Positions 26,655 through 36,002 are shown, counted from the first letter of the stretch. The stretch: DNA of 42,151 nt from an uncultured Bacillota bacterium (GCA_958426775.1 CATZZP010000019.1:1-42151), one strand, 5' to 3'. The notes: generated from the letters alone by a model not told the origin. Numbers and translations are program-made.

Positions 26655-26683
26655 ATTATATCAAATTTTATTAAGATAATCAA
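26655..26683 (-). promoter_or_regulatory. Promoter of the pectate lyase gene
   Basis: On the minus strand TTGATT (26678-26683) and a perfect TATAAT (26655-26660) are separated by 17 bases, 29 bases before the start. I see no copy of the uxuA operator repeats here. Confidence 0.7.
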
Positions 26684-26771
26684 TAAAATTGTGCTTTGTG
26701 TTGTCATTTGTAAAAATAAATAAAATATCTTACTCCCATTTTGCTAATATTGACTTTTTACGTAAAATTTC

Positions 26772-26800
26772 TTGATTATGTCTACTAAATAATATATAAT
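26772..26800 (+). promoter_or_regulatory. Promoter of the ecfA-ecfT-truA operon
   Basis: TTGATT (26772-26777), 17 bases, then a perfect TATAAT (26795-26800), 36 bases before the ecfA start. Confidence 0.7.
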
Positions 26801-26836
26801 ATTATGATGTGACCGATTTTGATTACAGGTGATAAT

Positions 26837-28594
26837 ATGGATTTTATTAAAAGCGACAGCTTAGTTTTTGAATATACAGTATATAATGAAGCAGAGGGTA
26901 AAAGCGAGAAGTTACGTGCCCTTGATAATGTTACTCTTTCAGTACCTGAGGGACAGTTTCTTGCTGTGCTTGGGCATAACGGTTCAGGGAAATCCACCTT
27001 TGCAAAGCATATTAATGCCTTACTTACACCAAGTGAGGGTGTTATGTATGTAAGGAATATGGATACCTCCGACGATAAAAATTTGTGGAATATAAGACAG
27101 AGTGCCGGTATGGTTTTTCAAAATCCCGATAATCAGCTTATAGCTACAATAGTTGAGGAAGACGTGGCCTTTGGTCCTGAAAATTTAGGTGTAGAACCAA
27201 AAAAAATAAGAACCAGAGTTAATGATGCACTTAAAGCTGTAAGTATGGAGGAATTTCGTCGTACTGCACCTAACTTTCTTTCAGGTGGTCAGAAGCAGAG
27301 AATAGCTATAGCAGGTATACTTGCCATGAAGCCTCGTTGTATAGTTCTTGATGAACCTACAGCTATGCTTGACCCTGTCGGCAGACAAGAAGTTATTGAT
27401 ACAATACGCCGCCTTAATAAGCAGGAAGGCATTACTATTGTACTTATTACTCATTATATGGAAGAAGCCGCTCTGGCTGACAGAGTAGTTGTTATGGAAA
27501 AAGGCAAGGTTGTTATGGATGATGTACCTGAACAGGTGTTTTCTCAGGTTGAGCATATGAAGGAGCTTAAGCTTGATGTGCCTCAGGCTACAGAGCTTAT
27601 GTATGGTCTTAACAAAAAAGGCTTTAACCTTAATCCAAAGGTACTGACTATTGACGGTGCAGTAGATGAGCTTTTAAAGCATGGCTTTAAGGGCGATATG
27701 AATGATATTGATATTAATCGCAAAAAAATCAATTACGAAAAAGGCGATAGCATAATTCAGGTAAAAAATCTTACCCATATTTACGGCAAGGAATCTGCCT
27801 TTGAAAGCGTTGCATTAAATGATGTCAGCTTTGAAATATATAAGGGTGAGTTTATAGGTCTTATAGGACATACAGGCTCAGGTAAAAGCACACTTATTCA
27901 GCACCTTAACGGACTTGTAAAGCCGGATAGCGGGAGTGTGTTTGTTGAGGGAGAGGATATTAATTCAGACAAAAATGACCTTGTTAATTTAAGACACAAG
28001 GTAGGTCTTGTATTTCAGTACCCTGAACATCAGCTTTTTGAATCAACAATATACAAGGATGTTGCCTTTGGACCTAAAAATTTAGGTCTTAAGGGAGATG
28101 AGTTAGACATACGTATACGTGAAAGTCTGGCTCTTGTGGGTATGGATGAAAGTTATTTTGAAAAATCTCCCTTTGAACTTTCAGGCGGTCAAAAAAGACG
28201 TGTTGCAATAGCAGGTGTACTGGCTATGAATCCTGATGTTTTAGTTCTTGATGAGCCTGCTGCCGGTCTGGATCCATATGCAAGAGAGGATATACTAAAC
28301 AATATAAGTCAGATGCATAAAAAGCTTGGTATAACTGTAATTTTGGTATCCCATTCAATGGAAGATATTTCTCGCTTTGCAGATAGAATACTTGTTATGA
28401 ATAAAGGCAGAACCGAAATGTTTGATACTGTTAAAAATGTATTTTTACAAACAAAAAGGCTTACGCAGATTGGTCTTGCCGCACCTCAGATAAGCATTAT
28501 TATGGACAAGCTTTGTGATAAAGGTATTATGCTCCCCAGAGATGTATACACCGTAGATGAAGCAACAGAAATATTAAGTAAATTTTTGAGGTGA
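26837..28594 (+). CDS. ecfA: Fused EcfA-EcfA' energy-coupling factor ATPase (two ABC domains in one chain)
   Basis: This protein powers group II ECF vitamin transporters. I start at the ATG at 26837 (AGGTG six bases before); a TTG at 26819 is less likely. The 585-residue chain carries two complete ABC ATPases. The first has Walker A GHNGSGKST near residue 46, LSGGQKQR near 148 and LDEPTAMLDP. The second has GHTGSGKST near 344, LSGGQKRR near 447 and LDEPAAGLDP. In most Firmicutes ecfA1 and ecfA2 are separate ~280-residue genes next to ecfT and truA, so a fusion is unusual. I see no stop codon or frameshift between the halves. Confidence 0.93.
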   Translation: MDFIKSDSLVFEYTVYNEAEGKSEKLRALDNVTLSVPEGQFLAVLGHNGSGKSTFAKHINALLTPSEGVMYVRNMDTSDDKNLWNIRQSAGMVFQNPDNQLIATIVEEDVAFGPENLGVEPKKIRTRVNDALKAVSMEEFRRTAPNFLSGGQKQRIAIAGILAMKPRCIVLDEPTAMLDPVGRQEVIDTIRRLNKQEGITIVLITHYMEEAALADRVVVMEKGKVVMDDVPEQVFSQVEHMKELKLDVPQATELMYGLNKKGFNLNPKVLTIDGAVDELLKHGFKGDMNDIDINRKKINYEKGDSIIQVKNLTHIYGKESAFESVALNDVSFEIYKGEFIGLIGHTGSGKSTLIQHLNGLVKPDSGSVFVEGEDINSDKNDLVNLRHKVGLVFQYPEHQLFESTIYKDVAFGPKNLGLKGDELDIRIRESLALVGMDESYFEKSPFELSGGQKRRVAIAGVLAMNPDVLVLDEPAAGLDPYAREDILNNISQMHKKLGITVILVSHSMEDISRFADRILVMNKGRTEMFDTVKNVFLQTKRLTQIGLAAPQISIIMDKLCDKGIMLPRDVYTVDEATEILSKFLR

Positions 28595-28598
28595 AAGC

Positions 28599-29402
28599 AT
28601 GAATATTACTATAGGTCAATATTATCCTGTGGATTCCTTTATTCATAGGCTTGATGCAAGGACAAAAATAATTGCTACCATGCTTTATATTATAGGTCTT
28701 TTTACAGCAAAAGCTTTAATAGGCTATATAATGGCATTTATACTTTTAGGTTTAATGATAGCTCTTTCAAACGTACCTTTTAAGCTTATGCTTGGGGGTC
28801 TTAAGGGCATAATTATAGTAATAATTTTTACCGTTTTATTAAATCTTTGTTTTACAAGACAGGGGCAGGTTGTATTTGCTCTGGGTTTTATTAAAATTAC
28901 TGATTATGGTATAATTTTGTCGGTTAAAATGGCTGTAAGGCTTATTTTGCTTATCATAGCATCCTCTGTTATGACACTTACAACCTCGCCTATTGAGCTG
29001 ACTGTAGGTATGGAGTATCTTTTAAGTCCGTTTAAAAAAATCGGCTTACCCGCTCACGAAATATCTATGATGATGTCTATAGCTCTCAGGTTTATACCTA
29101 CCCTTGTTGAAGAGCTGGATAAAATTAAAAAAGCCCAAATGGCAAGAGGTGCAAGATTTGATACAGGGAAGCTTACAGAAAGAGCCAAAAGTCTTTTACC
29201 GCTCTTGGTACCTCTTTTCGTATCAGCTTTCAGACGTGCTGACGAGCTTGCTATGGCTATGGAGGCAAGATGCTACAGAGGCGACATTAACCGTACACGT
29301 ATGAATGAGCCTGTATTAAATAAAAATGATTATACAGCTATAGCTGTTTTTGTTTTGTTTGTGGTAGTTACTACAGCATTAAGATTAATATGGGGGGTGT
29401 AA
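28599..29402 (+). CDS. ecfT: Energy-coupling factor transporter transmembrane protein
   Basis: EcfT links the ATPases to interchangeable S components. The 267-residue protein begins with the usual DSFIHRLDARTKI, has about five to six hydrophobic segments, and carries the two coupling motifs AQMARGARFD and AMAMEARCYRG, whose Ala-Arg-Gly/Cys cores insert into the ATPase grooves. It follows the fused ATPase by four bases and is two bases before truA. Confidence 0.95.
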   Translation: MNITIGQYYPVDSFIHRLDARTKIIATMLYIIGLFTAKALIGYIMAFILLGLMIALSNVPFKLMLGGLKGIIIVIIFTVLLNLCFTRQGQVVFALGFIKITDYGIILSVKMAVRLILLIIASSVMTLTTSPIELTVGMEYLLSPFKKIGLPAHEISMMMSIALRFIPTLVEELDKIKKAQMARGARFDTGKLTERAKSLLPLLVPLFVSAFRRADELAMAMEARCYRGDINRTRMNEPVLNKNDYTAIAVFVLFVVVTTALRLIWGV

Positions 29403-29403
29403 T

Positions 29404-30141
29404 ATGAGAGTACTTCTTACAGTCGCATATGACGGCAGCGGTTACTATGGCTGGCAAAGGCAAAATGGCTTTGTAAGCGTTCAGCAAAGGCTTGAGGAAG
29501 CACTATCAGCCTTGCTTAAAAAAGAAATTACGGTGAGGGGTGCAAGCCGAACTGATACAGGTGTACATTCCCTGGGGCAAAGAGCTGTATTTTCTGATGA
29601 TACTATTTCTATACCTGTGGAAAAAATACCCTATGCGGTAAACAGCTTTTTACCTGAGGATATAGTTATAACAAACGCTGTTGAAGTTGATGACGGCTTT
29701 CACCCTCAATATAGTGTTACGGATAAAACATATGAGTATAAAATACTTAACAGTGAATTTAAAATACCCATGTTAAACCGATATACAGAGTTTGTGCGAC
29801 ATAAGCTCGACATTGAAGCTATGCAGAGGGCATGTCCTTATTTTTTGGGTAAACATGATTTTAAAGCCTTTTGTGCAACAGGAGGCTCATCTAAAACTAC
29901 CGTAAGAACAATTTACAGCCTTGAAGTAAAAAAGGATAATAATATAATTACAATCAGGATAAACGGAAACGGATTTTTATACAATATGGTTAGGATTGTA
30001 GCAGGTACACTTGTTTATGTCGGTCTGGGTAAAATTGCACCTGAAGAAATTGAGGGTATTATTAACTCCCGTGACAGGACAAAAGCAGGTAAAACTCTTT
30101 CGCCTAACGGATTAACACTAACGGAGGTTCATTATGAGTGA
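29404..30141 (+). CDS. truA: tRNA pseudouridine(38-40) synthase
   Basis: TruA isomerises uridines 38-40 in the anticodon arm. The 245-residue length is normal. The catalytic aspartate is D51 in GASRTDTGVHSLGQ, and YDGSGYYGWQRQ at the N-terminus and NGFLYNMVRIVAGTL at the C-terminus are standard. The order ecfA-ecfT-truA is conserved in Firmicutes, but the rplM-rpsI pair that usually follows is replaced by mltG. Its last bases overlap mltG by eight. Confidence 0.96.
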   Translation: MRVLLTVAYDGSGYYGWQRQNGFVSVQQRLEEALSALLKKEITVRGASRTDTGVHSLGQRAVFSDDTISIPVEKIPYAVNSFLPEDIVITNAVEVDDGFHPQYSVTDKTYEYKILNSEFKIPMLNRYTEFVRHKLDIEAMQRACPYFLGKHDFKAFCATGGSSKTTVRTIYSLEVKKDNNIITIRINGNGFLYNMVRIVAGTLVYVGLGKIAPEEIEGIINSRDRTKAGKTLSPNGLTLTEVHYE

Positions 30142-31210
30142 GGATAACAAGGAAAAGAAGCCTAAAATAGGACTTATTATTTTATTAGTTGTTTTAGCAA
30201 TTATAGTAGGTGCTGTTATATTTTGCGTTGTAAAATTTAATCAGTTTACATCTTATGAAGTAAACAGTGCCGAACGTAAGGGCTTGGCACAACAGGAAAT
30301 TGCCGTAACCATAGAGGATGGTGCAAGTGTAAGGGATATTGCGGAGTTATTAAAGGCTAACGGTGTAATTGACAGTGAAATTCAATTTTTATATCTTTGC
30401 AAACAAGACAACAGAGGCGGAAACTTTCAGCCCGGTGAATACACTTTAAATAATTATATGGACTTTAATGAAATTTGCGAAGCCCTTGAAAGCGGACGTA
30501 AGGACGATGAACAAATAAAGGTTACTATTAAAGAGGGTGCTTGGCTTTCTGAAATAGCTGTACAGTTTGAAGAAGTCGGACTTTGTACTGCTCAAGAGTT
30601 TATTGAGGCTTGCAACAGCAGAGATTATGACTATGACTTTGTTGCACAAATCCCCGAAAGGGATAATTTGCTTGAAGGCTATTTATTCCCTGATACCTAT
30701 TATTTTTCTACTGATATGTCAGCCCACGATATTGTAGATAAAATGCTTGCCCGCTTTGATGAAATCTTTGATGTTGCTATAAGAGGAAATGCACAGCTTA
30801 TGGGAATTACCGTTGATGAGGCTGTAATTATTGCATCCCTTGTGGAAAGTGAGGCACGATATGCTGATGACAGAACTAAAATATCATCTGTTATCTATAA
30901 TAGATTAGAAGCAGGTATGAAGCTGCAAATGGATGCATCTGTGCTTTATGCTTTAGGAGAAAAGAAGGACAGGGTTTTATACGCTGATTTAGAGATAGCT
31001 GAGGAGCATAATACCTATTATGTTGACGGTCTGCCCGTAGGTCCTATAGGTAACCCGGGAAAGGCGTGCTTGGAGGCAGCAGTTGCTCCTGCTGACACTA
31101 ATTATTTGTACTATGTGGTAGATAATACAGAAACAGGTGAGCATTACTTTACAGACGACTATAATGACTTTCTTAATGCAAGCAGCAGATATAAAAGCGG
31201 ATTGGAATAA
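30134..31210 (+). CDS. mltG: Endolytic murein transglycosylase
   Basis: MltG cleaves nascent peptidoglycan strands at the membrane and helps set glycan length. The 358-residue protein has a short charged cytoplasmic start, one transmembrane helix (about residues 12-34), a LysM-like region (VTIEDGASVRDIAELL) and the YceG domain with LLEGYLFPDTYYF, the probable catalytic E238 in ASLVESEA, LQMDASVLYALG and GLPVGPIGNPG. In Bacillus yrrL (mltG) also precedes trmR and the U32 peptidase genes, as here. Confidence 0.95.
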   Translation: MSEDNKEKKPKIGLIILLVVLAIIVGAVIFCVVKFNQFTSYEVNSAERKGLAQQEIAVTIEDGASVRDIAELLKANGVIDSEIQFLYLCKQDNRGGNFQPGEYTLNNYMDFNEICEALESGRKDDEQIKVTIKEGAWLSEIAVQFEEVGLCTAQEFIEACNSRDYDYDFVAQIPERDNLLEGYLFPDTYYFSTDMSAHDIVDKMLARFDEIFDVAIRGNAQLMGITVDEAVIIASLVESEARYADDRTKISSVIYNRLEAGMKLQMDASVLYALGEKKDRVLYADLEIAEEHNTYYVDGLPVGPIGNPGKACLEAAVAPADTNYLYYVVDNTETGEHYFTDDYNDFLNASSRYKSGLE

Positions 31211-31220
31211 GGTGTAAGTT

Positions 31221-31871
31221 ATGAGTTTTGTTGATAAAAGGCTGGAGGACTATGTAAGAAATATTCAGCCTCTGTGTAAAGGTGAGCTTGGAAAATTTCA
31301 AAAGGAAGCCTATGAAGAGGGGTTGCCTATTATTCCTAATGACGTGGTCAGACTTATAGGTGTATTACTTGGTATTATGCAACCTAAGCGTATACTGGAA
31401 ATTGGTATGGCGGTAGGCTTTTCATCAATATTTATGTCTGATTTTCTTCAGAAGGGCGGCAGCATTACAACTATTGACCGTTATCCCTATATGATAGAGC
31501 GTGCTAAAGAAAATTTTAAACGCTTTGGTAAAGAAGAACAGATAAACTTAATTGTAGGTGATGCAGTTGAAGTTATTAAAGACCTACAACCTGATAACAG
31601 CTTTGACGTAGTGTTTATGGATGCAGCAAAGGGACAGTATATTAATATTTTGCCTGATGTAATTCGTCTTACAAGAAAAGGTGGGCTAATTATAGCTGAC
31701 GATATTTTACAAGAAGGTCGAGTTGCTATGGACCGATTAGAGGTTCCTCGTCGTCAGCGTACAATGCACACAAGGTTAAATGAATTTTTAACCGAAATAA
31801 GTACAAACGAAGAGCTATATAGCAGTATTTTAACTATAGGTGACGGTGTTGCACTTATAAGAAAGCTTTAA
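31221..31871 (+). CDS. trmR: tRNA 5-hydroxyuridine methyltransferase (O-methyltransferase, YrrM-like)
   Basis: TrmR methylates 5-hydroxyuridine at tRNA wobble position 34 to 5-methoxyuridine using SAM. The 216-residue class I methyltransferase contains ILEIGMAVGFSSIFM (SAM loop), the acidic ITTIDRYPYMIERAKENF and DVVFMDAAKGQY, typical of the catechol-OMT-like family. The specific name rests on gene order mltG-trmR-trhP, the same as B. subtilis yrrL-yrrM-yrrN/O; by motifs alone it is a generic O-methyltransferase. Confidence 0.85.
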   Translation: MSFVDKRLEDYVRNIQPLCKGELGKFQKEAYEEGLPIIPNDVVRLIGVLLGIMQPKRILEIGMAVGFSSIFMSDFLQKGGSITTIDRYPYMIERAKENFKRFGKEEQINLIVGDAVEVIKDLQPDNSFDVVFMDAAKGQYINILPDVIRLTRKGGLIIADDILQEGRVAMDRLEVPRRQRTMHTRLNEFLTEISTNEELYSSILTIGDGVALIRKL

Positions 31872-31884
31872 GGAGTTGAATTTA

Positions 31885-33123
31885 ATGGAAAGAAAAATAG
31901 AATTACTTGCTCCTGCAGGTGACCTTGAAAAGCTTAAAATTGCTGTACTTTACGGTGCAGATGCGGTATATTTGGGTGGTACAAGCTTTAGCTTAAGAGC
32001 AAAGGCAAAAAACTTTGATACAGAGCAAATGCGAGAAGGTATTGAGTTTGCACATGCTCATGGTGCAAAGGTCTATATAACTTGTAATATTTTCGCTCAT
32101 AATGAAGATTTCGATAAAATGGCTGATTATTTCCGAGAGCTTAAAGAATTGGGAGCAGATGCTATACTTGTTGCTGACCCCGGAGTTTTTGCCCTTGCAC
32201 GAAAAACAGTGCCTGATTTAGATGTTCATATCAGTACGCAGGCAAATAATACAAACTATCATACAGCTCTTTTTTGGAAGGAGCTTGGGGCAAAGCGAAT
32301 TGTTATGGCAAGAGAGCTGTCCTTGAGAGAAATCGGAGATATATCCAAAAATATTCCCGAGGATTTGGAAATTGAGGCATTTGTTCACGGAGCAATGTGT
32401 ATTTCATATTCGGGCAGATGCCTTTTAAGCAACTATCTTTCAGGAAGAGATGCTAATAAAGGGGCATGCTCACATCCTTGCAGATGGAAGTATTTTGTAA
32501 CCGAAGCAAACCGTCCGGGTGAGTATATGCCTTTAGTTGAAGAGGAAAACGGTACTTATATATTTAACTCAAAGGATTTATGTATGATTAACCATATACC
32601 TAAGCTTATAAAAGCAGGCATAATGAGCCTTAAAATTGAAGGCAGAATTAAAACTGCCTTTTACGTGGGTACGGTAGTCAGAGTTTACAGAGAGGCAATT
32701 GATGATTACCTTAAGTCGCCTGAGCTTTATGAAAGCAAAAAGGACTATTATATACAGGAGGTTGCAAAGGCAAGCTACAGAGGCTTTACAACAGGCTTCT
32801 ATTATGGTAAACCAAGTCAGAATGAGCAGATATATACTACAAGTGCGTATATCCGTAACTATGATTTTATAGGTATGGTTAAGGAGTATGACAGCAATAC
32901 GGGCTTTGCAGTTATTGAACAGCGTAATAAATTTAATGTAGGTGATGAGGTTGAATTTATATCACCTAACGGTGGACTTGTTAAGCAAATTGTTGAGGAA
33001 ATGTACACCTTAGACGGAGAAAGAGTTGAGTCTGCTCCACATCCTCAACAGCTTTTAAGGCTCAGGGTTGATGGCCCGGTTAAGACCTTTGATATGATGC
33101 GTAAGGAAGCAGAGGAGGATTAA
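31885..33123 (+). CDS. trhP: U32-family tRNA hydroxylation protein (TrhP/YrrO-like)
   Basis: TrhP is needed to make 5-hydroxyuridine at tRNA position 34, the substrate of TrmR encoded just upstream. The ATG at 31885 is nine bases after AGGAG; the in-frame TTG at 31876 directly abuts that site. The 412-residue protein carries the U32 signature EAFVHGAMCISYSGRC, then SNYLSGRDANKGAC and SHPCRW; these cysteines are expected to bind an iron-sulfur cluster. Older annotations call such genes collagenase-like peptidases. Only one U32 gene is present here, where Bacillus has two. Confidence 0.9.
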   Translation: MERKIELLAPAGDLEKLKIAVLYGADAVYLGGTSFSLRAKAKNFDTEQMREGIEFAHAHGAKVYITCNIFAHNEDFDKMADYFRELKELGADAILVADPGVFALARKTVPDLDVHISTQANNTNYHTALFWKELGAKRIVMARELSLREIGDISKNIPEDLEIEAFVHGAMCISYSGRCLLSNYLSGRDANKGACSHPCRWKYFVTEANRPGEYMPLVEEENGTYIFNSKDLCMINHIPKLIKAGIMSLKIEGRIKTAFYVGTVVRVYREAIDDYLKSPELYESKKDYYIQEVAKASYRGFTTGFYYGKPSQNEQIYTTSAYIRNYDFIGMVKEYDSNTGFAVIEQRNKFNVGDEVEFISPNGGLVKQIVEEMYTLDGERVESAPHPQQLLRLRVDGPVKTFDMMRKEAEED

Positions 33124-33125
33124 AG

Positions 33126-34574
33126 TTGAAAAAACTATTTTGTTTTATTTTATTAATATTCTTAATGCTTTTTACAATTCCTGCTTATGCAAGTGATTAT
33201 ATTGTAACACTTAAAGAAAATGTTAATGCAGATGGATATAATCTGAAGCCTATAATTGAAGAGGCAGGGATATACCTGACTGATATTGATACAGCAAATA
33301 TGCTTTATTCAAGGGGATTTGCAAGCTCTGTTTCAGAGGATGCTCCGCTGAAAATACCTGAAACTGATATTATATCAGACATTAGTTACGAGGAAAATCT
33401 TGCTGTATATAATGAAGATTATAATGACCCATATTATAGTGAAGAAATTTATTATGAACAGTCACGTATTAAGGAGTATATAGCTACATATCAACCAAGC
33501 GGTAAGGTACGTATTGCTGTTATTGACTCCGGTATACACAGAGAACATTTGGACTTTGCCAATACAGATATTGAAACAGGCTATAATTTTGTAATTAATT
33601 CTACCGATACTTCGGATTTAGTAGGTCACGGTACAATGGTTACAAGTATTATAGCGGCAGGAGTTAATGACGGCAGAGGCGGTGCAGGTATAGCATCTAA
33701 TGCCACTATAGTACCGCTGGTAGCTCTGACAAAGGTTGATGGTGAAACAAAGGGTACATCTTCAAACCTTGTAGCTGCCATTAAGTCCGCAGTTGATGAT
33801 TATAACTGCAAAATTATAACAACCTCCTTAGGTGTTACCTCAAGTTATCAGGCAATTAATGAAGCTGTAAAATATGCTAACAGCAAGGGCGTAATTGTTA
33901 TTTCCGCCGCAGGTAACAGCGGTGCAAATTCAGATGAAGCTATTGCAACACAGCTAAGTTATCCTGCATCAAGCCCCGGAGCTATAAGCGTAGGGGCAAC
34001 TGACAATAACTATAACAGAGCATCTTATTCACAAAAGAACACAAGGGTAGATGTTGTTACCTACGGCGGATATTTAACAATGCCCTCTTATACAAGTACA
34101 AACACTTATGTAAGAGCAATGGGTACCTCCTTTTCCTGCCCTGTTATTGCAGGTATAACAGCACTTTTTGTTTCTAATCATCCCGATATAACTCCTGAAG
34201 AATATTCCCATATATTAAAAGGCGGAGCTATGGATATAGGGGAGCTTGGCAATTCTGACTATATGGGCTATGGTATGCCTGATTGTATGGCTATGGAAAG
34301 TATGTACAATGACAGCCATCAAACCTTTATATCACCTGTATATAACGGTACACAGAGGAATATTAAAGTTATCTCTGATAATTCAATAACAAATGCAGTG
34401 CTTATTACAGCCACCTTTAATAATGATTTTATAAAAGATTTCAGCATCAATCCTATTAGCTTTGAAAATGGATATGCTTATATTAAAATGGATACAGCAA
34501 CAGATAAAACAAAATATTTTATAATAGAAAGCCTTGATAGCTTAAAAAGTTTATCAATGGCTGTAGAATATTGA
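33126..34574 (+). CDS. Secreted subtilisin-like (S8) serine protease
   Basis: The 482-residue protein starts at a TTG (33126) just after GAGGAGG in the end of trhP. It has a 22-residue signal peptide (MKKLFCFILLIFLMLFTIPAYA), an N-terminal region of ~100 residues that may be a propeptide, and a complete subtilase domain: D134 in VIDSG, H168 in GHGTMV, oxyanion N264 in AAGNSG and S335 in GTSFSCP. A ~90-residue C-terminal extension has no recognised domain. Its neighbour encodes a surface cohesin-SLH protein; the two may share a cell-envelope role, but this is inference. Confidence 0.92.
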   Translation: MKKLFCFILLIFLMLFTIPAYASDYIVTLKENVNADGYNLKPIIEEAGIYLTDIDTANMLYSRGFASSVSEDAPLKIPETDIISDISYEENLAVYNEDYNDPYYSEEIYYEQSRIKEYIATYQPSGKVRIAVIDSGIHREHLDFANTDIETGYNFVINSTDTSDLVGHGTMVTSIIAAGVNDGRGGAGIASNATIVPLVALTKVDGETKGTSSNLVAAIKSAVDDYNCKIITTSLGVTSSYQAINEAVKYANSKGVIVISAAGNSGANSDEAIATQLSYPASSPGAISVGATDNNYNRASYSQKNTRVDVVTYGGYLTMPSYTSTNTYVRAMGTSFSCPVIAGITALFVSNHPDITPEEYSHILKGGAMDIGELGNSDYMGYGMPDCMAMESMYNDSHQTFISPVYNGTQRNIKVISDNSITNAVLITATFNNDFIKDFSINPISFENGYAYIKMDTATDKTKYFIIESLDSLKSLSMAVEY

Positions 34575-34590
34575 ATTTAATAAAAACATA

Positions 34591-34619
34591 TTGCTTTTTT
34601 ATACAATAATGTGTAAAAT
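34591..34619 (+). promoter_or_regulatory. Putative promoter of the cohesin-SLH gene
   Basis: TTGCTT (34591-34596), 17 bases, TAAAAT (34614-34619), 37 bases before the start at 34657. I see no terminator between the protease gene and this promoter, so read-through is also possible. Confidence 0.55.
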
Positions 34620-34656
34620 AAAATTTGAAATTATATTTATTACGGAGGTATTAAAA

Positions 34657-35967
34657 ATGAAGAAAAGAGCGTTAGCTTTATTTACTGCATTAGCAATGGC
34701 TTTATCAGCAATGCCTGTTTTTGCAGAAAATTTTGAATGGGAGGCTACTGTAAGTGATACAGAGGTACAGGTTGGCGATGTATTTTACTTGGATTTAGAT
34801 ATATTGGATAATCCCGGCATTAATAATGCTACAATAGATATTGTTTACAACCCGGTTGTAGTTAAGCCTACATTAACCACTGTTCCTGCAGAGGATCTTA
34901 TTAGCTATGAAGATGATTTCGGTGAAAGCACTCCTTTATTTTCTTTTGTAAATGTAGACGGTCGTGTAAATGCTACCGATTTGGAAACAGGTACAATCCG
35001 TTTTGGTAATTATGTAGCTATACCTGATGAAAACAATACTCTTAAAGAAGCAACCGGTTCAGGTACACTTTTAAGATTATATTTTGAGGCAGTAGGTGAA
35101 GGCGATGCGGACTTGGACTTCGGTCAAATTATTAGTATAAAAAGTACAGCTAAAAGAGGTTTACCTGAATGGGCATATGATATTGATATACCTACGGTAA
35201 CTGTAAGTGGTTACGGTGGTTCAAGCGGCAGCAGTACCGCAAATGAAAACACAACTACTACAGAGGTAACTACAAAGGCATCAAATTCTGACAGTAGCAG
35301 TAATAACAGCACCACTACCGTAACAGAAGCTACAACACAGGCAACCACACAATCTGTAACAGAGGCTGCTACAGAAGCAACAACAGCCGCTACAGACATA
35401 ACACCATCAAATGCAACATTTACAGATTTATCAAACTATCCTTGGGCAGTAGAGTATATTAATACTCTTGCTCAGGCAGGTGTTGTAAACGGTTATAATG
35501 ACAATACATTTAAGCCCGGTAACAACGTAAAGAGAGCTGACTTTATTATAATGCTTTTAAAGGCAATGGGTGTTGATACAACTACAACTCCGCATTCTAA
35601 CTTCAGTGATGTTAGAGTTGACAAGTACTACTACAATGCAGTAGGTCTTGCTAAAGATATGGGTATTGCATCAGGTAATAATGACGGTACGTTTAATCCT
35701 GAAAGCAACATTACAAGACAGGATATGATGATTCTTGCCAAGAAGGCTCTTGAAATGAAGAATAATACCACACTTACAGGCAACACATCAGCACTTGATA
35801 AGTTTGCAGATAAGGCAAGTATTTCTCCATACGCAGTTGACAGCCTTGCGGCAATGGTTGAGGCAGGCGTTGTAAGCGGTACAGGCGATAATATTCAACC
35901 TAAGGACAATACAACAAGAGCACAGGCTGCAGTTATTATTTGTAAAATACTTGATTTAATGAAATAA
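34657..35967 (+). CDS. Surface protein: cohesin-like domain, Thr/Ser linker and three SLH domains
   Basis: I start at the ATG at 34657 after cggaggt, giving 436 residues with a 23-residue signal peptide. Residues ~25-165 resemble a cohesin fold (VQVGDVFYLDLDILDNPGI, then IDIVYNPVVV and GSGTLLRLYFEAVGEGDADL). Residues ~189-248 are a low-complexity Thr/Ser/Ala linker. From ~255 to the end there are three SLH repeats (each with FxD...A...G...F/P...R pattern: NYPWAVEYINTLAQAGVVNG; YYNAVGLAKDMGIASG; SPYAVDSLAAMVEAGVVSG). SLH repeats anchor proteins to pyruvylated cell-wall polymers. The layout is that of a minimal single-cohesin anchoring scaffoldin. Confidence 0.87.
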   Translation: MKKRALALFTALAMALSAMPVFAENFEWEATVSDTEVQVGDVFYLDLDILDNPGINNATIDIVYNPVVVKPTLTTVPAEDLISYEDDFGESTPLFSFVNVDGRVNATDLETGTIRFGNYVAIPDENNTLKEATGSGTLLRLYFEAVGEGDADLDFGQIISIKSTAKRGLPEWAYDIDIPTVTVSGYGGSSGSSTANENTTTTEVTTKASNSDSSSNNSTTTVTEATTQATTQSVTEAATEATTAATDITPSNATFTDLSNYPWAVEYINTLAQAGVVNGYNDNTFKPGNNVKRADFIIMLLKAMGVDTTTTPHSNFSDVRVDKYYYNAVGLAKDMGIASGNNDGTFNPESNITRQDMMILAKKALEMKNNTTLTGNTSALDKFADKASISPYAVDSLAAMVEAGVVSGTGDNIQPKDNTTRAQAAVIICKILDLMK

Positions 35968-36002
35968 TTATTGTAGTAATAAATTATAAATTATGATATA
36001 AT

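Noticed and set aside
35270..35400. Tandem repeats as a CRISPR or VNTR
   Set aside because: The repetition comes from Thr/Ser/Ala-rich linker codons (TEAT-type), not from regularly spaced identical units.
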